DNA of 64,000 nt from contig JAUICH010000010.1 in the NCBI GenBank assembly GCA_030427505.1, positions 1 through 64,000 on the forward strand, given 5' to 3'. Position numbers and translations under genes: made by a program. The stretch is from Verrucomicrobiia bacterium. GTDB lineage: Bacteria; Verrucomicrobiota; Verrucomicrobiia; Verrucomicrobiales; DEV007. Below the pieces are notes generated by a model that saw only the letters and a program-made list of their open reading frames with translations, made no database searches and was not told the origin of the DNA. Position 1 is the stretch's first letter. Every line of letters begins with the position of its first letter. This document shows, in pieces, positions 51,981 through 61,051 of the stretch.

Positions 51981-54005
51981 ATGCGAGTTCTCTTTCCGGC
52001 GTATCTACCTCTTCTGCTCCTGGGCCTGGTGCCGGTGGTGCTGTACTTCTTCCGGCGCAAGTCGCGGAAGGTGGATGTCAGTACCCTGCTGTTCTTCAAG
52101 GCCTTGGCCCGCGAGCACCAGGAGTCCGCCTGGCTGCGCCGCTTGAAAAAGCTGGTCTCCCTGTTGCTGACCCTGCTCATCCTGGCTGGCGCGGTTCTCG
52201 GGCTGGCGCGGGTCATCTTTTCGCCGAAGTCCGAAGACGTGCGCAACGTGGTGATCCTCCTGGACCGTTCCGCTTCCATGGGCGCGAAAGACGCTTCCGG
52301 CCGTTCCCGGTTGGACGTCGCCAAGGAAGCGATTAAGACCCGGCTGGAGGGATTGCCGGAGGAAGTGGGCGTCTCCCTGCTGACCTACGATTCCCGTCCC
52401 GAAGTGCTGGAGCCCCGCACCCTGAAGCGCCGCTCCCTGCTTTCCCGGCTAGAAGAGGTGGAAGTCCGGCCCGTGTCCCAGGAGCGGGAAGCCGCCCTGA
52501 ACGCGGCCCTCACTCTCGCCAAGCTGGAGACCCCGGCCATCATCTGGCACGTCACGGACTCACCCCGGGCGCCGGTCGAGCCCAAAGCGGCCGGCGCCGA
52601 TGCCAGTGAAACAGGCACCCCAGAAGAAGGCGATGCGGCCCCTGCGGCGGAAGCGGAGGAAAACGAAGCGCCCACACCCGCCGCCGCTTCCGTCCCCGAA
52701 GCGGAAGGCGAAGAGGATTCACCTGCTCTGCCCGAGGGCGTGCAGATCCAACTCGTGGACGTGGGACTCGAAAAAGCCCTGAACGTGGGCATCACCACTT
52801 TCCAGGTCCGGCCCGCGCCCCTGTCGCATTCGAAGTTCGAAGCCTACCTCAGCGTTTCCGTGAATGACGCGGCGGAAGAGGCCGTGCCGGTGAAATTGGA
52901 AGTCAGCCTCGGTGGCGTGCCGGTGCAATTGCGCGAGCTGGAGCTGGAGCCTGGCTCCAGCGAACGCCTCATCTTGCCGCTGGAAGGCGCCGAGGGTCAG
53001 ATGCTCCGGGTCGATGCCCGCGCGGAGGGCGATTGCTTTGCCGCGGACGATACCGTGGTGGAGCCACTACCCACCGTTCGCCCGATTGTGGCGGCGTGGA
53101 TCACGGAGGACAAGAACGCGGACCCTTTCACGGAACTCGCCCTCTCCGCCATCCAGAGCGAAGGCGAACTGGATCTCTGGAAAGGGACCAAGGACGTCTG
53201 GCCCCTGGGCGATCAGGTGGACGTCGTGATCTTCGACGGCTGGCTGCCGGAGACGTGGCCTGAAGACCTGCCCGTCATCGTCATCAACCCTCCTGGAAGC
53301 TCCGGTCCCATTCACGCGGCGCTGCTGGAAAACGGGGGAGTTCCCTATGACAGCATCCGGGTGGGGAACGAGCAGCACCCCGTGCTGTTCCGCGTTAGCA
53401 GCGGCCGGGTCGCGCTCACGCAGACCAGCGTGTTCGACGTGTCCGGTTCGCTGGAGCCCCTGTGGTTCGCGGGGAACGAGCCGGTCCTCGCGGCGGGCGA
53501 GGTGAAAGGGCAGCGTCTCGTCATCATGGGCTTCTCGCCCGCGTGGTCCGAGCAGTTACCCCTGATGGCCTCGTTTCCCATTTTGATGGGGAACGCCATC
53601 TTCTGGTGCGCGGAGACGGCTAAGACCGCCGCCGAGCGCATCCAGGAAAACCGCACCGGAGACGTGGTTTCCGTCGGCGCCGGAACTCTGACTTGGACGC
53701 AGTGGGACAAGGGCGCGCTGAAAAATACCCGCCAGACCGTGGAGTCCGACCTGATCGAGCTGGATCGCGTGGGCGTCTGGGAAAACGAAAGCGGGCGCAA
53801 GGGCGTGTCGCATCTTCTTTCCGGAAAAGAGACCAATATCGCGGTCCGGGCGGCGCCGGATTCGGATTCGGAAAAAATGGCGGCGGCTGAAAGCCGGACC
53901 CGATCCGGTCTCTTCACCGGCAACGTGACTTGGCTGATTCTGGCTGCACTGGTGTTCCTGTTGGTTATTGAAAGCTGGCTGTTCCACCGGCACGCCGTTT
54001 ACTGA
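51981..54005 (+). CDS. BatA-type membrane vWA protein
   Basis: 674 aa. Two N-terminal helices (PLLLLGLVPVVLYFF and LVSLLLTLLILAGAVLGLA) form the BatA N-terminal domain. A vWA domain follows with MIDAS DRSAS (95-99). A segment rich in Ala, Glu and Pro (about 200-260: PVEPKAAGADASETGTPEEG) is a likely flexible linker. The rest is Ig-like or beta-rich, with a C-terminal helix (VTWLILAALVFLLVIESWLF) giving a third membrane pass. The vWA part probably faces the periplasm, where it binds a metal-dependent ligand. Confidence 0.87.
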   Translation: MRVLFPAYLPLLLLGLVPVVLYFFRRKSRKVDVSTLLFFKALAREHQESAWLRRLKKLVSLLLTLLILAGAVLGLARVIFSPKSEDVRNVVILLDRSASMGAKDASGRSRLDVAKEAIKTRLEGLPEEVGVSLLTYDSRPEVLEPRTLKRRSLLSRLEEVEVRPVSQEREAALNAALTLAKLETPAIIWHVTDSPRAPVEPKAAGADASETGTPEEGDAAPAAEAEENEAPTPAAASVPEAEGEEDSPALPEGVQIQLVDVGLEKALNVGITTFQVRPAPLSHSKFEAYLSVSVNDAAEEAVPVKLEVSLGGVPVQLRELELEPGSSERLILPLEGAEGQMLRVDARAEGDCFAADDTVVEPLPTVRPIVAAWITEDKNADPFTELALSAIQSEGELDLWKGTKDVWPLGDQVDVVIFDGWLPETWPEDLPVIVINPPGSSGPIHAALLENGGVPYDSIRVGNEQHPVLFRVSSGRVALTQTSVFDVSGSLEPLWFAGNEPVLAAGEVKGQRLVIMGFSPAWSEQLPLMASFPILMGNAIFWCAETAKTAAERIQENRTGDVVSVGAGTLTWTQWDKGALKNTRQTVESDLIELDRVGVWENESGRKGVSHLLSGKETNIAVRAAPDSDSEKMAAAESRTRSGLFTGNVTWLILAALVFLLVIESWLFHRHAVY

Positions 54006-54019
54006 TTTTCTTTCATTCG

Positions 54020-56659
54020 ATGGATTGGCTTTACCCCACTGTCTTGTTGCTCGCGATCCCGCTGTTGGGCCTGTTGTTCTGGTTCGACAGCCGGTCCACG
54101 CATCCCATGTCCATGAGGCGCCGCCGCCTCCTCTTGATCGTGCGGTCGCTCATGATCCTCATCGGTCTGATCTGCCTGGCATCTCCGGCCCGCGTGGTGG
54201 AGAGCGACGAGCAGTCCGTCATCTTCGTGATGGACCACTCCCGCAGCGAGGGCGATGAAGGCCTGCAGCGAGTCTATGATACCGTTAGGACCCTGCGTGA
54301 GACGATTCCCAGCGACGTGGAAGTCGGTTACGTGTCCGCGGGACGCGAGGGCGTTGTGCTGGGCTATCCCGGCCTGGGAGAGGGGGAGGACCCCTTGGCC
54401 GAACCGCGTTTTGATCTGATGGACGACGACGGAACGGAGACGAACTTCGCCCGGTCCGTGCAGTTGGCCCGGGGCATTTTTTCCAGCGGCGTGGCGAAGC
54501 ACCTGGTGCTGGTAGCCGACGGTCAAGAAACCCACGGCAGTCTCGAACGCAGCGCGCGGGAGGCGGCGGTTTCCGGTATCAAGATTCACGCCATCGGCAT
54601 CGGTGGCGAAGCGCGTCCTGATGTGCGGGTGACGAAAGTGGTTAGCTCCCAGTCCCGCATTAACGAAGGCGCCAGTGTGGACTTGACCGCATCCATCGAG
54701 AGTTCCCTGGATGGCGAAGGGCTGGTGCGCCTCTTCGAGAACGGCCTGGAAGTGGACCGCCGGTCCCTGGAAGTGAAGGTAGGGCAGGAGCAGACCATCA
54801 CCTTCCGCCGCACGCCGGAGAAACGGAATGTCTATAACTACCGCGTGGTGCTGGAGGGCTTCTCCACCCGCGATTCCATTCCCGAAAACAACGAAGCCCT
54901 GACCATCGTGGACGTGCGCGGCAAGCCGTTGCTTCTCTACGTGGAAGGGGAGGAGGGCGAGGCCCACTACCTGGCCCAGGCCATGGCCCGGGAGGGCATC
55001 CGCCTGGACGTGCGCTCCGCTGATGGGCTGCCGGATTCCCTGCGCGAACTGGCGGGCTATGACGGCGTCATCCTTTCTGACGTGTCCGCGTCCGAGATCG
55101 GCGAAGGACGCATGACCGCTATTCGCGACTACGTGGACAAGCTGGGCGGCGGCTTCGTCATGGTGGGTGGAATGAATTCCTTTGGCGTGGGCGGTTACTA
55201 CCGCACCCCCATCGAGGAGATCCTGCCAGTGAAACTGAAAGCGCCCGACCAGGAAGAATACCAAAGCTCCGCTCTGGCCCTGGTGATCGACCGCTCCGGC
55301 TCTATGTCCGGCCAGAAGATAGAAATTTGTAAGTCCGCCGCCGCCGCCACGGCGGAACTGCTCAGCAGTAAGGACTACATCGGCGTTTACGCCTTCGACT
55401 CCGCCGTACACGTCGTGGTTCCCATGACGCGTGTTAGCAGTACGAGCACCATCGCGAATCAGATTTCCATGCTGTCGCCCGGCGGCGGCACAAACATCTA
55501 CCCCGGCATGAGCAAGGCGCGGGAGGAACTGGGCAAGGTGAAGGCCAAGATCAAGCACATGATCGTCCTGACCGACGGCCAGACCTCCGGGCAGGGCTAC
55601 CAGGCCCTGGCTTCGCAGTGCAACGCGGAGGGCATCACGATCTCCACCGTGGCCGTGGGCGCGGGAGCGCAGATCGGGCTGCTCCAGGCCATCGCGGCGG
55701 CGGGCGGCGGGCAGAGCTACATCACCATGGACCCGGCGGCCATCACCCGCATTTTCACCCAGGACACCATGGTCCACACCGGCCGGATGATCCGGGAGGA
55801 AGCTTTCCAGCCCGAGATGGTGGAGCGCCACCCCATGCTGCGCAGTTGGGAAAACGATCAAGCGCCGCCGCTGCTGGGCTATGTGAAGACCAATCGCAAG
55901 GCCACCGCCCAGGTACCCCTGGTGACCGATACGGGTGATCCGCTGCTGGCGCACTGGCGTTATGGTCTGGGGAAAGTAACGGCCTTTACCTCCGACTGTA
56001 AGAGCCGCTGGGGCGCCCTGTGGGTCAGCCAGTGGGACGGCTACAGCCAGCTCTGGGCCCAGGTGCTGCGCGAAACCGCCCGCCCCCCTCAGGGGCAGAA
56101 CATGGACCTCCGCCTGGAAAGCGAGGGCGAGGACGTGACGTGCTATGTCGATCTGCAGGAAGACGCCGGCACGCGAAAGAATGACGCGACAGTCGAAGTG
56201 GACGTCTACTTCGTCCCCGCCAATGCCCTGGGCACCAGCATGCAACTCCTGGAAACCAAGACCCTGGAACAGGAAGGCCCGGGCCTCTACCGTGGTAAGT
56301 TCCTGCCCGACCGGCCCGGCGTTTACCTGGCTCGGGCCCGTTCCGGCGCCCAGATGGTTTCCGCCGGATACGTGCACAATCCGTCCGCGGAAGTTTCCAC
56401 CGGCCAGGTCAATGAAGAGCTGCTGAAACGCGCCACCGAACTGACCGGCGGCCAGTTCCTGGAAAACACCAATCAGCCCCTCACCCTGGAAGGCTCCAGC
56501 GTTTCCCGCTACGAAGAGATCTGGCCCAGCCTTCTCAAACTCTTCCTCGCCCTCCTCCTCATCGACGTCGGCATCCGCCGTTGGGAAAACCTCCTCGGCC
56601 TCTGGGAACAGGTCTCCAAACCCTTCCAAAAGAAAAAGCGCACCACGCCCACGGCGTGA
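54020..56659 (+). CDS. Membrane vWA protein with GATase1-like module
   Basis: 879 aa. Two N-terminal helices (residues about 5-22 and 36-55) and a C-terminal helix (LFLALLLIDVGI) flank a long periplasmic part. It has an N-terminal degenerate vWA-like fold (VIFVMDHSRSEG) and a glutamine-amidotransferase-like module (about 310-400: LLYVEGEEGEAHYLAQAMAREG, GYDGVILSDVSA). A canonical vWA domain follows with MIDAS VIDRSGSMSG (Asp near 424). The GATase module shows no Cys-His-Glu triad at the usual spots, so it is probably structural. It starts 14 nt after the previous gene and ends the operon. Comparable proteins close many Bat-like operons. Confidence 0.85.
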   Translation: MDWLYPTVLLLAIPLLGLLFWFDSRSTHPMSMRRRRLLLIVRSLMILIGLICLASPARVVESDEQSVIFVMDHSRSEGDEGLQRVYDTVRTLRETIPSDVEVGYVSAGREGVVLGYPGLGEGEDPLAEPRFDLMDDDGTETNFARSVQLARGIFSSGVAKHLVLVADGQETHGSLERSAREAAVSGIKIHAIGIGGEARPDVRVTKVVSSQSRINEGASVDLTASIESSLDGEGLVRLFENGLEVDRRSLEVKVGQEQTITFRRTPEKRNVYNYRVVLEGFSTRDSIPENNEALTIVDVRGKPLLLYVEGEEGEAHYLAQAMAREGIRLDVRSADGLPDSLRELAGYDGVILSDVSASEIGEGRMTAIRDYVDKLGGGFVMVGGMNSFGVGGYYRTPIEEILPVKLKAPDQEEYQSSALALVIDRSGSMSGQKIEICKSAAAATAELLSSKDYIGVYAFDSAVHVVVPMTRVSSTSTIANQISMLSPGGGTNIYPGMSKAREELGKVKAKIKHMIVLTDGQTSGQGYQALASQCNAEGITISTVAVGAGAQIGLLQAIAAAGGGQSYITMDPAAITRIFTQDTMVHTGRMIREEAFQPEMVERHPMLRSWENDQAPPLLGYVKTNRKATAQVPLVTDTGDPLLAHWRYGLGKVTAFTSDCKSRWGALWVSQWDGYSQLWAQVLRETARPPQGQNMDLRLESEGEDVTCYVDLQEDAGTRKNDATVEVDVYFVPANALGTSMQLLETKTLEQEGPGLYRGKFLPDRPGVYLARARSGAQMVSAGYVHNPSAEVSTGQVNEELLKRATELTGGQFLENTNQPLTLEGSSVSRYEEIWPSLLKLFLALLLIDVGIRRWENLLGLWEQVSKPFQKKKRTTPTA

Positions 56660-56669
56660 TGCGCTCTTT
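56633..56669 (+). terminator. Operon terminator overlapping the last stop codon
   Basis: A 12-bp stem with one C-A mismatch (GCGCACCACGCC, 56638-56649, with GGCGTGATGCGC, 56653-56664) and a 3-nt loop includes the TGA stop inside its 3' arm. Flanking AAAAA and TCTTT extend the pairing, but the T-tail is short (TCTTT). The hairpin core is within the coding end of the 879-aa gene, so it has been fitted around the last codons. Confidence 0.65.
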
Positions 56670-56777
56670 GGTCAAAGTGGGTTTAAGGAGAGCTCTAAGA
56701 GAAACCGCGAGGCACCAACACTCTGTGTCCTCAGTGCTCTCTGTGGTCAGAAATCCCACGGAGAACGCGGCTTTCGC

Positions 56778-58169
56778 TCACATCTGCGGCTCCACCATGC
56801 TCGCCGGGTCCAGGGCAGCTTTCAGTTCGTCCGGCGGCAGCACTGCCTGCTCTTCGCAGAGCTGACGCACTGTCTTGCCGGTCTTCACGGATTCCTTGGC
56901 GATGGCGGCGGCGCGATCATAGCCGATCTTTGGCGCCAGGCTCGTCACCATGGACATGCTCAGTTCGATGAGTTCCGCGCAGCGTTCCGTCTTCGCCTCG
57001 ACGCCTTCCACGCAACGGGTACGGAACACCTTCGTCACGTTCGTCAGGAGGCGGATGCTTTCCAGGAGGTTCTGGGCCATTACTGGCATCATCACGTTCA
57101 GCTCGAAGTTTCCGTTCGCGCCGCACCAGGTGACCGTGGCGTCGTTGCCGATAACCTTGGCGCAGACCTGCATGAGGCTTTCGCTCATCACCGGATTCAC
57201 CTTGCCCGGCATGATGGAACTGCCCGGCTGAGTGGCCGGTAGCTGAATTTCGCCGATCCCGCAACGGGGGCCGCTGCTGAGCAGGCGGATGTCATTCGCC
57301 ACTTTGAAAAGGCCCGCCGCGATGGTCTTGAGCTGGCCGCTCACTTCCACCAGGGCGTCCTTGGCGGCCTGAGCTTCGAAGTGATCTTTCGCTTCGTGAA
57401 ATTCGATGCCCGTCTTCTCCGCGATGAAGGCAATGGCCTTGCCGGGAAACTCCGGGTGGCAGTTCAGCCCCGTGCCCACCGCCGTGCCGCCCAGAGGTAG
57501 CTCCAGGATGGCCTTCAGCGCCTTGTTGGCCCGCATGGCCGCCAGGTCCGCCTGCCGGGCATAGCCGCCAAATTCCTGGCCCAGCCGCACCGGGGTCGCG
57601 TCCATCAGGTGCGTCCGGCCAATCTTGAGCACGTCATGAAATTCCTGGGCTTTCGCGTCCAGCGAACCGCTCAGCGCCTCCAGGGAGGGAATGAGGTCTT
57701 CCTTCAGCGCCCGGCCCACGGCGATGTGCATGGCGGTGGGGAAGGTGTCGTTGGAGGATTGGCACTGGTTGACGTGATCGTTCGGATGCACCGGCTCCTT
57801 GGAACCGATGGCCGTCCCGGCGATCTGGGAACAGCGGTTCGCGATCACCTCATTGGCGTTCATGTTCGTGCTGGTGCCGGAACCGGTCTGGAAGACATCC
57901 ACCACAAAGTGCTCGTCCAGTTTGCCCTCGAAAACTTCCTGGGCCGCCTGGGATATCAGCGCCGTCTTGTCCTTGGGCACCACCCCCAGTTCGCCATTGG
58001 CCACCGCGCCGGCCCACTTGATCAGGCCGTAGGCGTGGATGACGCCCACGTCTAGAGGCTGGCCGCTGATGGGAAAGTTCAAAACCGCGCGCTGGGTGGA
58101 CGCGCCGTAGAGGGCCTCCGACGGCACCTCCATTTCACCCATGGTGTCCTTTTCGATTCGTGTGCTCAT
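56778..58169 (-). CDS. fumC: Fumarate hydratase, class II
   Basis: 463 aa, the typical FumC length. The fumarase signature GSSIMPGKVN lies at 316-325, with QTGSGTSTNMNANEV near 94 and GRTHLMDATPVRLGQEF near 184 (catalytic His187). It catalyses fumarate to malate in the citric acid cycle as a heat-stable, iron-free tetramer. The gene is isolated and convergent with the MoxR operon. The ATG at 58169 gives a standard N-terminus. Confidence 0.96.
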   Translation of the reverse strand: MSTRIEKDTMGEMEVPSEALYGASTQRAVLNFPISGQPLDVGVIHAYGLIKWAGAVANGELGVVPKDKTALISQAAQEVFEGKLDEHFVVDVFQTGSGTSTNMNANEVIANRCSQIAGTAIGSKEPVHPNDHVNQCQSSNDTFPTAMHIAVGRALKEDLIPSLEALSGSLDAKAQEFHDVLKIGRTHLMDATPVRLGQEFGGYARQADLAAMRANKALKAILELPLGGTAVGTGLNCHPEFPGKAIAFIAEKTGIEFHEAKDHFEAQAAKDALVEVSGQLKTIAAGLFKVANDIRLLSSGPRCGIGEIQLPATQPGSSIMPGKVNPVMSESLMQVCAKVIGNDATVTWCGANGNFELNVMMPVMAQNLLESIRLLTNVTKVFRTRCVEGVEAKTERCAELIELSMSMVTSLAPKIGYDRAAAIAKESVKTGKTVRQLCEEQAVLPPDELKAALDPASMVEPQM

Positions 58170-58924
58170 GCTGGCGCCAAGAATACCCGGGGTTGCTCCG
58201 CCGACAAGTCACGGAATGCGAGAGCTTTTGTGGAAAGAGATTGCGAGGCCGGAAAAAGTCGTTTCCGAAAGGTTCGAAGAACTCCGATCCACAAAACATT
58301 AGGCCTAACCCCAATAGAGTGAGCGGGAACAAAGCCAGGCGAATAATGGGCCGCGTCTCCAGGTATTGTCATGACACGGGCAGTAAACCCCTACGCCCAG
58401 ATCGGTCACGGCGGTTTCAACTCGGAAGGCACCAACATCTCGCGCGACGGCCGGACCAACACCACGGACGTAAACCTGTTGAACAACGGGCCGCTCTCCA
58501 TCGACCGGAGCCCGAACGTCCGTCAAGGCCGTTCCATCGCCCGCCGGCTCCGATTGCGGGCGACATCACTGTCCGCGCGGGGATCGATCCGACCACTGGC
58601 CTGCCGACCAGCTGCGCCGCCCCCGTCCTGCTCAACGCGGGCCCCATTTTTTTGGCTTGGAATCAAAGACCTCACCGCTACGTTGGGGTTTTTAGAGATC
58701 CCGGACCCACAAAATCCAGAGCGAAAACCGGTGCCGCGAACGGGGCGAACCCAACTTTATTCGGATTGGTTTATTTTTTTGTCGCTCTACGGAGGGTTTT
58801 TTGAGAAACAAGACTTGACCAGAATGTCTCTGCAGGAACAACATACGGGTTTTCAGAGAATTAGATAAGAGCCGCCGCTCCCCAAGGTGGAACGGCTCCC
58901 ACAGGTGTTTTTACCCTTTACACA
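58170..58924. other. Gap between fumC and the TpsB gene
   Basis: Apart from the exoprotein relic at 58377-58660 and a weak GAGCCG/CGGCTC hairpin near 58870-58900, it holds no gene I can support. A possible fumC promoter lies just upstream of its ATG (minus strand TTGTCG, 16-bp spacer, TATTCT). The tail after 58660 is A/T-rich and non-coding. Confidence 0.5.
58377..58660 (+). pseudogene. Relic of a two-partner-secretion (filamentous-haemagglutinin-like) exoprotein
   Basis: Translating from about 58380 gives NPYAQIGHGGFNSEG, a repeat typical of FHA-like TpsA passengers, then RTNTTDVNLLNNGPLSIDRS. After a shift to another frame near 58545 the text reads PIAGDITVRAGIDP, another repeat signature (GDITVRAG). 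The signal peptide, TPS domain and most of the passenger are missing, so it looks like the decayed end of a gene. It lies directly upstream of an intact TpsB gene, the usual order in such pairs. The two open frames here do not form one protein. Confidence 0.6.
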
Positions 58925-60967
58925 ATGAGATTATTTTCCACACGCGTCACGGGAACACTGGGCCGGAACCTGGCCTTCACGGCCACGGCGCTCTCCGCTT
59001 GTCTTTTTGCGGGCAGCGCGATGGGCCAGGAAGAAGCCGTGGTGGTGATGCCGGAAGCCGAAGTCGGACCGGCGACCTATTATCCCTACAACGGCCCCGC
59101 TCAGCGCCCCGAAACGCCCTCCGGCAAGCCTTTGCGCGCGTTCAGTTCCAAATCCCGATACGTGAAAGACGATCAGGTCGTTTACCAGGGAGACACCCCA
59201 TCCCGGGGAAGCGTGCACTGGATGAACCGCCTGGTGAATCCGAGCCGTGGCGAGCCCACCGGGGACAAGCTGGAGTGGAGCAATCCTTTCTACCCGCCGC
59301 ACACGCCCGATGCCACGGCGGAGCGCATTGGCGGTTCCCGCCCGGAAGAAGGCCTCGCGGCTGCTGCGGCGGATCCGAACGCGCCGAACCGGGACGAGCC
59401 GCTGATTGGTTCTCTCATGGGGATTCGCGTGGTGCCGCGCACCCTGGACGTGGAAAAGGACGGCATCACGAACCTGCAGGGCATCATGAACGAAGGCGTC
59501 GTTCTGCCTCCCAAAGTAGAGGCTTCCCTTGCGAAGTATCTGGGTCAGCCGCTTTCCCTGGCCACGCTGGACCAACTGGTCCGGGACGCCATTGTGGCTT
59601 ATCGCTCCAGTGACTTGCCAGTGGTGGACGTGCTGGTGCCTGAGCAGGAAATCAGTACCGGCGTGCTGCAACTGGTCGTCATCGAAGGCCGCGTCGGCAA
59701 TGTGAAGGTGGAAGGCGCCGAATACACGGACCCTCAATACTTGAAAGATCAGATCCGCCTGAGCCGGGGCGAGGTGGTGAAGGAAAGCGTGCTCCTGCGT
59801 GATATCTCCTGGATCAACCGCCATCCCTTCCGCCGGGTTAATCTGATCTATAGCCCTGGCGCCGACTACGGCACGACCGACCTGATCTTGCAGACTCAGG
59901 ATACCCGTCCGATCTCCTTTTACGTCGGCTATGAGAACTCCGGTAACGAGCTTCTGAACGAAGACCGCTTCATCGCCGGGGTGAACTTGAGCGGTCCGCT
60001 CTTCCTCAGCCCCGAGAACACCCTCAGCTACCAATACACCACGGACATGGAGTTTGACCGGGTTCAGGGGCATTCCGGGGTGTGGACCAGCTACTTGCCC
60101 TGGCGCCACTTCGTCACCTTCCTGGGCGCCTACGTCACCTCCGAAGCGGACGTGTTCGTGGATGGCGAGAAACTGGAAACCGGCGGCGAGAGCGAGCAAT
60201 TCAGCGTGCGCTATGCCATTCCGCTGGCGGGTCCCCGCTGGTGGTCTCATGAAATCGAGTTGGGCGGTGACTTCAAGTCCAGTAACAGCAACCTGGACTT
60301 CGGCGAGTTGGAAGTCTTCGACACCACCACGGAAGTCTTCCAGTTCAGCCTGGGTTACAACGTGACCCAGCGCGACCAGTTCGGCGCCACCCGGATCGAC
60401 TCGGAAGTGGTATGGAGCCCGGGCGGCATCACGTCTGACAACTCCGATGAAGTCTTTGAAACCCAACGGGCGGGAGCCACGGCGGACTACGTCTATGCCC
60501 GCGCCGCGCTGGAGCGTTCCGTCAACTTGCCGGCTGACTGGCAGTTGATCGGTCGCGTGGAAGGCCAGATCTCCACCAACAACCTGCTCGCATCCGAGAC
60601 ATTGGGCGCGGGCGGTTACGATACCGTGCGCGGTTACGAAATGCGTATCGTCCGCGGCGACCAAGGGGGCTTGGCCAGCGTGGAAGTTCGCACGCCCACC
60701 ATGTCTCCGGCCAACTGGATCGGCTACGCGAACATGCGCGACGGCATGCAGCTCCTGGCCTTCTACGACTACGGCTATCTTGAGAACGTGGATCCGCTCG
60801 AAGACGAGCCCGACAGCATCTCCCTGGGCAGCTTCGGGGTGGGGCTGCGCTATCAGTTCGAGGAAAACTTCAGCCTCCGCATGGACTACGGCTGGCAGAT
60901 CCACGAGGATGGCTTTAACGATGGCGAGACCGGCCGCTTCCACGCGGGCGCCCGCTTGAGCTTCTAA
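58925..60967 (+). CDS. TpsB/ShlB-FhaC family two-partner secretion transporter
   Basis: 680 aa. The signal peptide is followed by about 130 residues of linker, a POTRA_2-type domain (PLSLATLDQLVRDAIVAYRSSDLPVVDVLVPEQ, then LQLVVIEGRVGNVKVEGAEY), and a ShlB/FhaC 16-strand barrel. VRGYE (about 564) is the Omp85/TpsB loop-6 motif and the C-terminus ends FHAGARLSF, the usual outer-membrane closing Phe. It should export an exoprotein across the outer membrane. Its own exoprotein seems to be the decayed gene just upstream, so it may serve another passenger elsewhere or be an orphan. Confidence 0.9.
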   Translation: MRLFSTRVTGTLGRNLAFTATALSACLFAGSAMGQEEAVVVMPEAEVGPATYYPYNGPAQRPETPSGKPLRAFSSKSRYVKDDQVVYQGDTPSRGSVHWMNRLVNPSRGEPTGDKLEWSNPFYPPHTPDATAERIGGSRPEEGLAAAAADPNAPNRDEPLIGSLMGIRVVPRTLDVEKDGITNLQGIMNEGVVLPPKVEASLAKYLGQPLSLATLDQLVRDAIVAYRSSDLPVVDVLVPEQEISTGVLQLVVIEGRVGNVKVEGAEYTDPQYLKDQIRLSRGEVVKESVLLRDISWINRHPFRRVNLIYSPGADYGTTDLILQTQDTRPISFYVGYENSGNELLNEDRFIAGVNLSGPLFLSPENTLSYQYTTDMEFDRVQGHSGVWTSYLPWRHFVTFLGAYVTSEADVFVDGEKLETGGESEQFSVRYAIPLAGPRWWSHEIELGGDFKSSNSNLDFGELEVFDTTTEVFQFSLGYNVTQRDQFGATRIDSEVVWSPGGITSDNSDEVFETQRAGATADYVYARAALERSVNLPADWQLIGRVEGQISTNNLLASETLGAGGYDTVRGYEMRIVRGDQGGLASVEVRTPTMSPANWIGYANMRDGMQLLAFYDYGYLENVDPLEDEPDSISLGSFGVGLRYQFEENFSLRMDYGWQIHEDGFNDGETGRFHAGARLSF

Positions 60968-60998
60968 TCCCGCGGAAACTCTACCACCTCCTTTGTCA

Positions 60999-61027
60999 AA
61001 AGGGCGCTCGCGGAGAGCGCCCTTTTT
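60999..61027 (+). terminator. Bidirectional rho-independent terminator
   Basis: An 11-bp perfect stem (AAAGGGCGCTC, 60999-61009, with GAGCGCCCTTT, 61015-61025) with a 5-nt loop and TTTTTCTTT after it. It lies between two convergent genes and carries a T-rich flank on each strand, so it can serve both. Confidence 0.88.
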
Positions 61028-61051
61028 CTTTGGAAACCTGAGGAGCCGTTG

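Noticed and set aside
53999-56629. 876-codon minus-strand frame opposite the last vWA gene
   Set aside because: Antisense shadow; the plus strand carries clear vWA motifs and membrane segments.
58160-58804. 214-codon plus-strand frame near fumC as a gene of its own
   Set aside because: Only a short piece (GDITVRAG...) is meaningful and it is in a different frame from YAQIGHGG; better read as one decayed exoprotein.
58931-60943. 670-codon minus-strand frame opposite the TpsB gene
   Set aside because: Antisense shadow; plus strand has POTRA and VRGYE motifs.
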